Assembly (NCBI RefSeq): GCF_021991635.1
Contig: NZ_JAFFJA010000018.1
Coordinates: 1-64,000, forward strand
Reading direction: 5' to 3'
Length of the DNA: 64,000 bases
Origin: Tepidanaerobacter sp. GT38
Lineage (GTDB): Bacteria; Bacillota; Thermosediminibacteria; Thermosediminibacterales; Tepidanaerobacteraceae
Part shown: positions 25,379 to 33,995 of the stretch, piece after piece
Position numbering within the stretch: position 1 is the stretch's first letter
How the letters are laid out: each line of letters begins with the position of its first letter
Translations under genes and position numbers: made by a program
Notes under the pieces: model-generated
Told to the model about the DNA's origin: nothing
Seen by the model: the letters and a program-made list of their open reading frames with translations, nothing else
The model's database searches: none

Positions 25379-26092
25379 ATGGAAAAACCAGTTTATAAAA
25401 GAGTTGTTTTAAAAATCAGTGGCGAAGCATTAGCTGGAGATAAAGGTTTTGGCATAGATTCAGATATTTTAAATTCCATAGCCGAACAAATAAGTGAAGT
25501 CCACAAACTTGGTGTGCAAGTAGCCATTGTGGTAGGTGGTGGGAATATATGGCGAGGTAGGAATTCAAAACATATGGATAGGGCAACAGCTGACTATATG
25601 GGGATGCTTGCTACTGTAATAAACGCTCTTGCTTTGCAGGATGCTTTGGAAAACAAGGGTTTAGATACGAGAGTTCAGACAGCTATTGAAATGAAAGAAA
25701 TAGCAGAGCCCTATATTAGAAGAAAAGCTATAAGGCATTTAGAAAAAGGCCGAGCTGTTATTTTTGCAGCAGGCACTGGTAACCCATTTTTTTCCACAGA
25801 TACAACAGCAGCCTTGAGAGCTGCAGAAATAGAGGCTGAAGTTATCCTGCTTGCAAAGAAAGTAGATGGTGTTTATGATTCTGATCCAGCTTTGAATTCA
25901 TCGGCGCAAAAATTTGAGTCTATAGATTATATAGATGTAATAAATAAAGGTTTAGGGGTAATGGATTCTACAGCAACGTCCTTGTGCATGGACAACAGCA
26001 TTCCAATTATAGTTTTCGGCATTTCTACACCCGGCAATATAAAAAGGGTAATTTTAGGTGAAAATATTGGGACAGTAGTAAGGGGGAGTTGA
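25379..26092 (+). CDS. pyrH: UMP kinase
   Basis: PyrH phosphorylates UMP to UDP and is the bacterial hexameric UMP kinase of the amino acid kinase fold. Motifs include [22 protein letters not shown] and [22 protein letters not shown]. 237 residues is the family size. The start ATG has AAAGAGGG upstream. pyrH-frr adjacency is highly conserved. No clear promoter was found after the tsf terminator, so read-through or an unrecognised promoter supplies it. Confidence 0.97.
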   Translation: MEKPVYKRVVLKISGEALAGDKGFGIDSDILNSIAEQISEVHKLGVQVAIVVGGGNIWRGRNSKHMDRATADYMGMLATVINALALQDALENKGLDTRVQTAIEMKEIAEPYIRRKAIRHLEKGRAVIFAAGTGNPFFSTDTTAALRAAEIEAEVILLAKKVDGVYDSDPALNSSAQKFESIDYIDVINKGLGVMDSTATSLCMDNSIPIIVFGISTPGNIKRVILGENIGTVVRGS

Positions 26093-26097
26093 TTGGA

Positions 26098-26655
26098 TTG
26101 GACAAGAAAATTTTTACCGAGCTTGAGAACCGAATGAATGGGGTATTAACTAATCTGAAATCTGAGTTTGCTACTATTAGAACAGGAAGAGCTTCAACAG
26201 CATTACTTGATAAAATATTTGTAGATTATTACGGTGCACCAACTCCGGTAAATCAAGTCGCCTCTATAAGTGTTCCGGAACCTAAAATGATTTTAATACA
26301 GCCCTGGGAGTCAAAAATGTTACAGGTTATAGAAAAAGCCATTTTGAAGTCAGACCTTGGGCTTACACCTAACAATGATGGCAAAGTTATCAGGTTAATA
26401 CTGCCTGAACTGACATTTGAGAGACGACAAGAACTAGTCAAATTTGCCAAGAAAAAAGCTGAAGATGCCAAAGTAGCAATAAGAAACCTTAGAAGAGAAT
26501 ATAATGACATCTTAAAGAAGATGGAAAAGAATAAAGAAATCTCGGAAGATGATTTGAAGCGCTCTCAGGAAGAAATTCAAAAAATAACAGATAAATACAT
26601 AGATAAAGCTGATGAAATTTTAGCAAGCAAAGAAAAGGAGATTATGGAGGTATAA
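26098..26655 (+). CDS. frr: Ribosome recycling factor
   Basis: RRF splits post-termination ribosomes with EF-G. The family runs ELENRMNGVLTNLKSEFATIRTGRAS, then the domain II YYGAPTPVNQVASISVPEP, then the long C-terminal helices. TTG 26098 was chosen because GGGGGAG (26082-26088) is 9 bases upstream; the earlier TTG 26089 directly abuts that SD. 185 residues is standard. The stop is followed at once by the SD-linked small gene at 26658. Confidence 0.96.
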   Translation: MDKKIFTELENRMNGVLTNLKSEFATIRTGRASTALLDKIFVDYYGAPTPVNQVASISVPEPKMILIQPWESKMLQVIEKAILKSDLGLTPNNDGKVIRLILPELTFERRQELVKFAKKKAEDAKVAIRNLRREYNDILKKMEKNKEISEDDLKRSQEEIQKITDKYIDKADEILASKEKEIMEV

Positions 26656-26657
26656 AC

Positions 26658-26879
26658 ATCAAACTAGAACTGATTGGCTTTCCGTTAGAAAAAGCTGTTG
26701 AGGGACTTTCAAAAGGCGGAATTCAAACTAAAATTATATATACAAAACCTGTAAAAAAATCCATTGACGATTATACTTTAGCCAGAGTAGTGCGGTATAA
26801 TTTTACGAGTGAAAATTCAGTTACTTTAGTGGCTGCTTTTTTTCCAGAAAGAAATTTTAAGAGTCCAGTTGGGGAATGA
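26658..26879 (+). CDS. Small protein of 73 codons with a likely ATC start
   Basis: An open frame of 73 codons follows frr. GGAGG (26646-26650) lies 7 bases before ATC 26658; the frame has no ATG, GTG or TTG until an internal GTG near 26790. The product begins IKLELIGFPLEKAVEGLSKG, continues TKIIYTKPVKKSIDDYTLAR and RVVRYNFTSENSVTLVAAFF, and ends just before a strong terminator. Codon use is like the neighbours, and it reads as a folded alpha/beta protein with no membrane segment. I do not recognise the family. ATC initiation is inferred; conservation of this frame in relatives would settle it. Confidence 0.72.
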   Translation: MKLELIGFPLEKAVEGLSKGGIQTKIIYTKPVKKSIDDYTLARVVRYNFTSENSVTLVAAFFPERNFKSPVGE

Positions 26880-26889
26880 TATCTTAAAG

Positions 26890-26920
26890 TTAAAACCCCC
26901 TCATTGAAGGGGGTTTTAAA
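26890..26920 (+). terminator. Strong intrinsic terminator before uppS
   Basis: TTAAAACCCCC (26890-26900) pairs with GGGGGTTTTAA (26909-26919) around TCATTGAA. The stem is perfect over 11 bp; only TTTT follows the G run before A residues, so it may work in both directions. Confidence 0.85.
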
Positions 26921-26970
26921 TCATTAGAAAGTTTATATATTGTATACCTATTATATAGGAGGAAAATCCT

Positions 26971-27717
26971 GTGGAATACAAAAAAGTAACAATAGCAAGC
27001 GAAATCAATGCACAAAACTTGCCAAAACATATAGCTATAATCATGGACGGGAACGGACGTTGGGCTAAGAAAAAGGGTCTCCCCAGAATTGCAGGCCACT
27101 GGGCAGGAGCTGAAGCTTTAAGGGATATTGTGAGAACGTGTTGTGATCTAAATATTCAAGTCCTCAGTGTCTTTGCGTTTTCATCGGAAAATTGGAAAAG
27201 GCCGGCTCAGGAAGTAAATGCTATTATGAACCTATTGCTGTATTATTTAAAAAAGGAAGTGGACTTGCTTCATGAGAACAATGTAAAGATTAACGTGTTA
27301 GGTGCTTGGGAAGAATTGCCACAGAGAATTGTGGAACAAATTAAATATAGCTTAAAACAAACGAAAAATAACACTGGTCTTGTTTTAAATATTGTATTAA
27401 ACTATGGTGGGCGTCAAGAAATATTGTCAGCTTGCAAAAAAATATGTGCAGATGTGTTAGAAGGAAAAATTAGCCAGGATGATATTAGTGAAGAAATTTT
27501 TAAAAATTATCTATATACCCAAAACTTGCCTGATCCAGATTTGCTGATAAGACCTAGTGGTGAAATTAGAATCAGCAATTTTTTGCTGTGGCAGATTGCC
27601 TATACTGAATTGTGGTTTACAAATATTTATTGGCCTGAGTTTAAACCTGAAAATTTAATGGAAGCTATACGTGATTTTCAGAAACGTGAGCGCAGGTTTG
27701 GAGGCCTAAAAAAATAA
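26971..27717 (+). CDS. uppS: Undecaprenyl diphosphate synthase
   Basis: A cis-prenyltransferase making the C55 carrier lipid for wall synthesis. Motifs: the catalytic-Asp region AIIMDGNGRWAKKKG, then FAFSSENWKRP, and the C-terminal RPSGEIRISNFLLWQ. The family usually has RTSGE, so the Pro is a mild variant. The start is GTG with AGGAGG upstream. Spacing to cdsA is 12 bases. It stands after a terminator, so a promoter should lie near 26920-26960, but I could not define one well. Confidence 0.96.
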   Translation: MEYKKVTIASEINAQNLPKHIAIIMDGNGRWAKKKGLPRIAGHWAGAEALRDIVRTCCDLNIQVLSVFAFSSENWKRPAQEVNAIMNLLLYYLKKEVDLLHENNVKINVLGAWEELPQRIVEQIKYSLKQTKNNTGLVLNIVLNYGGRQEILSACKKICADVLEGKISQDDISEEIFKNYLYTQNLPDPDLLIRPSGEIRISNFLLWQIAYTELWFTNIYWPEFKPENLMEAIRDFQKRERRFGGLKK

Positions 27718-27729
27718 AGCAGGTGGGTT

Positions 27730-28542
27730 ATGCTTAAGAGAATTATTAGTGCTGTTGTCGGTATAATACTATTAGGATATACTATAAATATTGGTGGCTG
27801 GGTTTTCTATGCTGTCATATCCTTATTAAATATATGTGCCCTATACGAGCTGGACAATGCTTTTGCAAAAAAAAATATCCGTATAAGTTTTTTTATTAGT
27901 GCTATCTTTGCAGTTATGCTCTTATATTTTGCGAGATTTAATAGATTTGATTTTGTTATGACTTATCTTTTTATAATTTTATTACTCATGTGTGAATTTA
28001 TTTATATTATAATAATTAATAAAAAACCCGATCACATAAAGGACATAGTTTTTAGCATTTTTTCTTTTGTATACACTACATTTTTATTTATGAGCATGAT
28101 TTTGATTAGGAATTTAAAAGGCGGCATACATATAACTTGGTGGGTATTTATTACCACATGGGCATGTGATACAGGAGCTTTCTTTAGTGGATTGCTACTG
28201 GGAAAAACACCACTAGCGCCAACTATCAGTCCCAATAAAACTGTAGAAGGAAGCATTGGTGGTATTTTATCTAGTGTAGTTGCTAGCACCATATATTCTA
28301 TATACTTTTTACCCGAAATTAGCGTTTTACACGCTATAGGGTTTGGTATTTGCATTAGTGTTGTTTCACAAGTCGGTGACTTATCAGCATCATTAATAAA
28401 GCGGTATTGCAATATTAAAGATTTTTCAAATATCATTCCCGGTCATGGTGGAATTCTGGATAGACTAGATAGTGCTCTTTTCTCCTTTCCAGTAGCTTAT
28501 GTAATTATAGTGATTTTATTTCAAAAAGGTGGTCTGCCATGA
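27730..28542 (+). CDS. cdsA: Phosphatidate cytidylyltransferase
   Basis: CdsA makes CDP-diacylglycerol from phosphatidic acid and CTP for phospholipid synthesis. About seven membrane segments are seen. Catalytic motifs are TISPNKTVEGSIGG and the signature SLIKRYCNIKDF ... IIPGHGGILDRLDS, complete with its Asp/Lys and HGG. 270 residues fits. It overlaps the next gene by 4 bases (ATGA). Confidence 0.95.
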   Translation: MLKRIISAVVGIILLGYTINIGGWVFYAVISLLNICALYELDNAFAKKNIRISFFISAIFAVMLLYFARFNRFDFVMTYLFIILLLMCEFIYIIIINKKPDHIKDIVFSIFSFVYTTFLFMSMILIRNLKGGIHITWWVFITTWACDTGAFFSGLLLGKTPLAPTISPNKTVEGSIGGILSSVVASTIYSIYFLPEISVLHAIGFGICISVVSQVGDLSASLIKRYCNIKDFSNIIPGHGGILDRLDSALFSFPVAYVIIVILFQKGGLP

Positions 28543-29618
28543 AGATTAAAGGTGCTTATACCCCCCTTCTCCTTTTATTGCTTGCAGTTGCAATTACATC
28601 TGCTATCATCGTCCTGGCATTTAGATATTTTCTGCCATTAGTTTTTGGAATAATAATAGCTATTTTAATAGATCCTATTGTGAGTTACCTTGAACGAAAA
28701 CTAGACTTTGACAGAGGAGTAATTACGGCGGTAGTACTAGCTACAATATTTTGTTTAATAGGGTATATTTCTATATTAGTAGTTGCACGTTTTACTTTTG
28801 AGCTTACACGTTTTGTCCATTTTTTACCTACCCAAATGAGACATTTTAATGCACTTATAGATAATGTATATCCGTATTTTCTAAACTTTTTTGCAAAGAT
28901 ACCGGAGGATATCATCGCCTATTTAAAGGCAAATTTAAATCAAATATTATATACTATAACCGGATCTTTAACAAATTTGTCTTCTTTCCTGGGCAATAAA
29001 GTAGGCATGGTTCCAAATTTATTTGTGAATATGTTGGTAATAATAATATTTGTCTTTTTGTTTAGCTATTTTTTGACAAAGGATAAGGATAAAATTATAC
29101 GGGTTGTCAAAAGCTTATTTCCTGAACAATTACACGCCAAAGTTAAGTCCGTGCAGCTTGAGCTGGTATTTTCTTTTTTTAGATTAATAAAAGCGCAGAT
29201 AATTTTGGTTTTGATTTCTACTGCTATTACCGTTTTGGGTTTTTACATTTTAAGGGTTGAGTATGCATTAACTTTAGGCATAATTTGCGGTCTATTGGAT
29301 ATAATGCCTTTATTTGGTCCCAGTTTAATATTTATACCCTGGATTACTTTTTTATTGATGGTGGGCAAAATAAACCTTGCTATAGGTTTATTAGTATTAT
29401 ATATTATAGTTCTTGGAAGCAGGCAGATTTTGCAAGCTAAGATTGTAGGTCGAAATCTCGGCATAGACCCACTGTTAACTTTACTTTCCATCTATTTAGG
29501 TATTAATCTGTTTGGGTGGAAAGGATTATTTATAGGACCTTTGGTTGTTGTTATTGTAAGGGCTCTTATACATTCAGGGATAATACCTCCAATAAACAAA
29601 TCGGCCAAAAAAGTTTGA
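28539..29618 (+). CDS. AI-2E/PerM family permease, YtvI-like
   Basis: A 359-residue protein with about eight membrane segments. The family core is GLLDIMPLFGPSLIFIPWI, followed by RQILQAKIVGRNLGIDPLLTLLSIYLGINLFGWKGLF, which resembles the sporulation membrane protein YtvI more than the exporter at 22731. The substrate is unknown. It is translationally coupled to cdsA and lies 20 bases before rseP, so it occupies the place where dxr is normally encoded in the uppS-cdsA-dxr-rseP-ispG order. Confidence 0.85.
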   Translation: MKIKGAYTPLLLLLLAVAITSAIIVLAFRYFLPLVFGIIIAILIDPIVSYLERKLDFDRGVITAVVLATIFCLIGYISILVVARFTFELTRFVHFLPTQMRHFNALIDNVYPYFLNFFAKIPEDIIAYLKANLNQILYTITGSLTNLSSFLGNKVGMVPNLFVNMLVIIIFVFLFSYFLTKDKDKIIRVVKSLFPEQLHAKVKSVQLELVFSFFRLIKAQIILVLISTAITVLGFYILRVEYALTLGIICGLLDIMPLFGPSLIFIPWITFLLMVGKINLAIGLLVLYIIVLGSRQILQAKIVGRNLGIDPLLTLLSIYLGINLFGWKGLFIGPLVVVIVRALIHSGIIPPINKSAKKV

Positions 29619-29638
29619 GTTGTGGAAGGTGAAAAGCA

Positions 29639-30640
29639 TTGCAAACTCTGGTATCTTCAATTTTCGTTTTTGGAATGCTGGTTTTTTTTCATGAATTGGG
29701 GCATTTTATTGTTGCCAAATTATCAGATATAAAGGTCAATGAATTTAGCCTGGGTTTTGGGCCACAAATAATCGGGATAAAATCAAAGGAAACCCATTAT
29801 TCCATTCGAATCCTGCCTTTTGGCGGTTATGTTAAAATGGAAGGCGAAGATTCCCAGACAAATGATCCTAGAGCTTTTAATAACAAAAGCCCCCTTACGC
29901 GCTTGGGAGTAATACTCGCAGGTCCATTGATGAATTTTGTTTTAGCCATATTGCTGCTTGCAATTATAGGTTTTTTTTCAGGAGTTACTTCGACACAAGT
30001 AACAGTAACTCCGGGAGATCCTGCCGAACTTTCAGGAATACAAAATTATGATAAAATATATGCAATAGATAACTACAGAGTTAATAGCTGGGAAGAAGTT
30101 GTTGAAATAATAAGCAGCAAACCAAATCAAGAAATTACTGTGACTGTAATTAGAGACGGAAAGTATATAGATTATAGTGTAAAGACAAAAGTAGAGCCGG
30201 GTACACAGCGAGGAATTATCGGTATTAAAACAGTGATACAAAAACACTCTATCATAGAGAGTATCAAATACGGCTTTGAAAAGACCTTCTGGATTTTAAA
30301 AATGATATTATTGGGAATCTTTCAGATGCTAACTGGCAAGGTCAAAGCCGAAATAGTGGGTCCTGTGGGCATGGTTCATATAGTTGGTGAAGCGGCAAAA
30401 ACGGGTGTGTACCAATTGCTGTATATTGCTGCCATAATAAGTGCAAATTTAGGCATGTTTAATCTGTTTCCTGTTCCAGCTTTAGATGGTGGTAGAGGAA
30501 TTTTTCTGATGGTAGAAATGCTCAGAGGCAAGCCTGTTGAGCCGGAAAAAGAAGGTTTAATACATTTTATCGGATTTGCTTTATTAATGTTTTTGATGAT
30601 AATTGTTTTGTTTAAGGATTTGAGAGAACTGTGGATATAA
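29639..30640 (+). CDS. rseP: Site-2 intramembrane zinc protease RasP/RseP
   Basis: A membrane metalloprotease that cuts anti-sigma factors and signal peptides within the membrane. The zinc motif is in FFHELGHFIVAK (near residue 18), and the third ligand region is NLFPVPALDGGR (about residue 275). A single PDZ domain lies between, at about residues 110-180 (VTPGDPAELSGIQNYDKIYAI). The start is TTG with GGAAGGTG upstream. 333 residues is typical of the Gram-positive form. Confidence 0.95.
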   Translation: MQTLVSSIFVFGMLVFFHELGHFIVAKLSDIKVNEFSLGFGPQIIGIKSKETHYSIRILPFGGYVKMEGEDSQTNDPRAFNNKSPLTRLGVILAGPLMNFVLAILLLAIIGFFSGVTSTQVTVTPGDPAELSGIQNYDKIYAIDNYRVNSWEEVVEIISSKPNQEITVTVIRDGKYIDYSVKTKVEPGTQRGIIGIKTVIQKHSIIESIKYGFEKTFWILKMILLGIFQMLTGKVKAEIVGPVGMVHIVGEAAKTGVYQLLYIAAIISANLGMFNLFPVPALDGGRGIFLMVEMLRGKPVEPEKEGLIHFIGFALLMFLMIIVLFKDLRELWI

Positions 30641-30681
30641 GATTACATTTTTAGCTTTGTGATCAGTTTAAAGGAGGAGCC

Positions 30682-31758
30682 ATGCTAGAATTATATACGA
30701 AAATTCGGCGCAAATCAAAAAAAGTAAAGATTAAAGATATAGCTGTCGGTGGAGACAGTCCCATTACTGTCCAGTCCATGACAAATACAAAAACCCACGA
30801 TGTAGAAAGTACTGTAAAGCAAATCCGCGCTTTGGAAGAGGCGGGATGTGACATTATAAGAGTTGCAGTTCCTGATATGGCCAGTGCTGTTGCCATTTCC
30901 GAGATAAAAAAACAAATCCGCATTCCACTGGTTGCAGATGTGCACTTTGATTATCGCTTAGCTATTGAATCTATAAAGCAAGGTGCGGATGGGCTAAGGA
31001 TTAACCCCGGAAATATTGGTAATGTAGACAGAGTTCGAAAGGTTGTCGAAATGGCCAAATCGTATCAAGTGCCCATAAGAATTGGTGTCAATTCCGGTTC
31101 TTTGGAAAAGGATTTGCTTAAAAAATACGGTGGCCCCACACCAGAAGCCTTGGTGGAAAGTGCATTAAGGCATGTGGAAATTTTAGAGAACATGAGTTTC
31201 GATCAAATAGTAATTTCATTAAAGTCTTCAGATGTCCTATCTTGTATACATGCCTATAAATTAATTGCTGAAAAAGTTGACTACCCTTTACACTTAGGCA
31301 TAACAGAAGCTGGTACATTGCTGACAGGAACTATAAAGTCTTCAGTAGGTTTAGGGATTTTATTGTATGAAGGAATTGGTGACACTATAAGAGTATCATT
31401 GACTGGTGAACCTATAGATGAGGTTAAGGTTGGTATTGAAATATTAAAGAGTTTAAATTTGAGAGAGCATGGCATAAATTTAATTTCATGTCCAACATGT
31501 GGGAGAACACAAATTAACTTAATTAATATCGCCGAAGAGGTACAAGAAAAGTTATCTTACATAAAAAAACCCCTAAAAGTTGCTGTGATGGGTTGTGTAG
31601 TAAATGGCCCCGGCGAGGCCAGAGAAGCTGATATTGGAATTGCCGGTGGGAATAAACGAGTTGCCATATTTAAAAAAGGCGAGATAATAAAAACCGTGCC
31701 TGAAGAAAATGCTGTTTCAGAATTACTTAATGAAATTAAAAAAATGATAAATGACTAG
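30682..31758 (+). CDS. ispG: 4-hydroxy-3-methylbut-2-enyl diphosphate synthase IspG
   Basis: A [4Fe-4S] enzyme of the MEP isoprenoid pathway converting MEcPP to HMBPP. The TIM-barrel domain starts KIKDIAVGGDSPITVQSMTNT. The cluster-binding cysteines are in ISCPTCGRT and VMGCVVNGPGEA. 358 residues is the normal bacterial form. Its presence shows that the MEP pathway operates, although dxr is absent from the usual place upstream. Confidence 0.97.
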   Translation: MLELYTKIRRKSKKVKIKDIAVGGDSPITVQSMTNTKTHDVESTVKQIRALEEAGCDIIRVAVPDMASAVAISEIKKQIRIPLVADVHFDYRLAIESIKQGADGLRINPGNIGNVDRVRKVVEMAKSYQVPIRIGVNSGSLEKDLLKKYGGPTPEALVESALRHVEILENMSFDQIVISLKSSDVLSCIHAYKLIAEKVDYPLHLGITEAGTLLTGTIKSSVGLGILLYEGIGDTIRVSLTGEPIDEVKVGIEILKSLNLREHGINLISCPTCGRTQINLINIAEEVQEKLSYIKKPLKVAVMGCVVNGPGEAREADIGIAGGNKRVAIFKKGEIIKTVPEENAVSELLNEIKKMIND

Positions 31759-31788
31759 TAAGTTAAGTGTTGGAAAGGAGCTTTACTT

Positions 31789-33225
31789 ATGGATAAAGAT
31801 TTTGTAAAAGAAATAACACCTAAAACCCAAGATTTTTCCCAGTGGTATGTAGATGTTATTCTTAAAGCAGAGCTGGCAGATTATTCACCAGTTAGAGGTT
31901 GTATGGTTATAAAACCTTACGGCTATAGCATATGGGAAAAAATGCAACAGCTGCTCGATGCCAGATTTAAAGCTACAGGTCATAAAAATGCGTATTTCCC
32001 TATTTTTATTCCGGAATCACTTCTTCAAAAAGAAGCGGAACACGTGGAAGGTTTTGCTCCAGAAGTTGCATGGGTAACCCACGGAGGTAAAGAAGAGTTG
32101 GCTGAGCGCCTGGCAGTAAGACCTACCTCAGAAACTATTATATGCCACATGTATTCCAAATGGATAAAATCCTGGCGGGATTTACCTGTTCTTTTAAATC
32201 AGTGGTGCAATGTGGTTCGTTGGGAAAAGAGTACAAAACCCTTCCTGCGCACAGCCGAGTTTTTGTGGCAAGAAGGCCATACAGCTCATAGTTCTTTTGA
32301 AGAAGCAGAAGAGGAAACTCTAAGAATGCTAGAAGTATACAGAGACTTTGTGGAAACTGATTTATCGATTCCTGTTATAAAAGGCGTAAAATCCGAAAAT
32401 GAGAAATTTGCAGGTGCTCTTAAAACATATACAATAGAAACTCTAATGGGTGATGGCAGAGCGCTTCAAGCAGGTACTTCACATAATTTAGGTCAGCACT
32501 TTGCAAAAGCTTATGATATTACATATCTTGACAAGGATGGAAAACTAAAATATGTCTGGCAGACTTCCTGGGGTGTTACAACACGTTTAATCGGTGCTAT
32601 TATAATGGTCCATGGAGATGACAGAGGGCTTAAACTTCCTCCAAAGATTGCTCCTATTCAAGCAGTTATTGTACCTATTATGGGTAAAGAGTCGGAAACT
32701 GTACTTAATAAAGCCCAAGAAATATATTCTATTCTAAAAAATGAAATACTGATAGAATTAGATGATAGAAACGAATACACACCCGGCTGGAAGTTTAACG
32801 AGTGGGAAATGAAAGGGGTTCCTGTCCGAATCGAAATAGGACCAAGAGATATAAAAAATCAGCAAGTTGTCCTGGTGCGAAGAGATACCGGTGAAAAAAC
32901 TGTTGTCAGTGAATCCGAACTGCTTCCTCGTTTAAAGAGCTTGCTTGCAGATATACAGATAAACATGTTCAATCAAGCTAAGGAATTTTTGAATGAAAAC
33001 ATTCGAGAAGTAAAAAATTTTGATGAGTTTAAACAAATAATCAATGAAAAGAGAGGATTTATTAAAGCACATTGGTGTAAAAATGGAGAATGTGAACAGA
33101 AAATAAAGGAAGAAACCGGTGCTACCTTAAGATGTATTCCATTTTCTAATGAAACTACTTATGGAAAATGCATTGTGTGCAATAAAGAAACTGATACGGT
33201 TGTTTACTTTGCAAAGTCCTATTAA
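31789..33225 (+). CDS. proS: Prolyl-tRNA synthetase, archaeal/eukaryotic type
   Basis: ProRS of the short (about 480 residues) class without the bacterial editing insertion. The N-terminus FSQWYVDVILKAELADYSPVRGC, motif 2 RTAEFLWQEGHTAH and VRPTSETIICHMY fit the archaeal/eukaryotic type. The C-terminal domain has cysteines (HWCKNGECE and GKCIVCN) that could bind zinc, and ends in Tyr (AKSY), typical of this type. In Firmicutes a 570-residue bacterial ProRS more often sits here, before polC. Confidence 0.94.
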   Translation: MDKDFVKEITPKTQDFSQWYVDVILKAELADYSPVRGCMVIKPYGYSIWEKMQQLLDARFKATGHKNAYFPIFIPESLLQKEAEHVEGFAPEVAWVTHGGKEELAERLAVRPTSETIICHMYSKWIKSWRDLPVLLNQWCNVVRWEKSTKPFLRTAEFLWQEGHTAHSSFEEAEEETLRMLEVYRDFVETDLSIPVIKGVKSENEKFAGALKTYTIETLMGDGRALQAGTSHNLGQHFAKAYDITYLDKDGKLKYVWQTSWGVTTRLIGAIIMVHGDDRGLKLPPKIAPIQAVIVPIMGKESETVLNKAQEIYSILKNEILIELDDRNEYTPGWKFNEWEMKGVPVRIEIGPRDIKNQQVVLVRRDTGEKTVVSESELLPRLKSLLADIQINMFNQAKEFLNENIREVKNFDEFKQIINEKRGFIKAHWCKNGECEQKIKEETGATLRCIPFSNETTYGKCIVCNKETDTVVYFAKSY

Positions 33226-33309
33226 TTCCTCGAATAAAGAGTATTGTTGAAATTGGGGTATGGCTATGTTAAATTTAAATTAGCTATTTTAAATATAAAG
33301 GGTGAGAAT

Positions 33310-33972
33310 ATGCCCCCAAAAATTTGTGCGGTAATACCCGCTTATGATGAAGAAAAAACTATAGGCAATGTATTAAAGGCATTATCAACAATTAGCATCA
33401 TCGATGAAATTATAGTAATAAGTGACGGTTCCCATGATAGAACCGCAAATATTGCCAGGTCTTACAATGCCCGTGTTATTGAGTTTGGCAATAACCAAGG
33501 CAAAACAAATGCTGTAATGACCGGTGTAAAAAATACCGATGCAGATATAATTCTAATGTTAGATGCTGACTTGATCGGCTTAAAAAAAGAACATGTTATA
33601 AGTTTATTGCAGCCCGTGATAGAAAATAAAGCCGATATGACGGTCGGTGTATTTAATTCTGGGAGAGGTGCTACTGATATTGCTCAAAGAATTGCTCCTT
33701 TCTTGTCCGGTCAAAGAGCCATTTGCAGATCCTTTTTTGAAAAAGTGGAAAAATATAAGATTACAAATTACGGTATAGAAATGGCCCTTACTTTAATGGC
33801 TGAAAAAGAAAAAATAAGAGCTCAAACAGTCTATTTGCCAAATCTTACCCATTTAATGAAAGAAGAAAAAAGGGGATTTTTTGTAGGCTTCATATCAAGA
33901 ATGAAGATGTACTGGGATATATTGGTTATATTTGGTATTATAAAATTAAAGTTGAGATTTGGCTTTAAATAA
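33310..33972 (+). CDS. Family 2 glycosyltransferase
   Basis: A 220-residue GT-A fold enzyme: nucleotide-binding ICAVIPAYDEEKTIGNVL, then IIVISDGSHDRTANIA, and the metal-binding DAD-type motif ILMLDADLIGL. The C-terminal part contains a hydrophobic segment (MYWDILVIFGII). It resembles small polyprenyl-phosphate or phosphoglycerate glycosyltransferases; acceptor and sugar cannot be told. ATG 33310 follows AAAGGGTGAG; the open frame from 33244 is probably just leader. It separates proS from polC. Confidence 0.85.
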   Translation: MPPKICAVIPAYDEEKTIGNVLKALSTISIIDEIIVISDGSHDRTANIARSYNARVIEFGNNQGKTNAVMTGVKNTDADIILMLDADLIGLKKEHVISLLQPVIENKADMTVGVFNSGRGATDIAQRIAPFLSGQRAICRSFFEKVEKYKITNYGIEMALTLMAEKEKIRAQTVYLPNLTHLMKEEKRGFFVGFISRMKMYWDILVIFGIIKLKLRFGFK

Positions 33973-33995
33973 TTATTCTAAGTGCAGGGGATAAT

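Noticed and set aside
33244-33309. N-terminal extension of the glycosyltransferase
   Set aside because: The extra 22 codons have no ribosome binding site at their start and precede a clear AAAGGGTGAG-ATG start at 33310.
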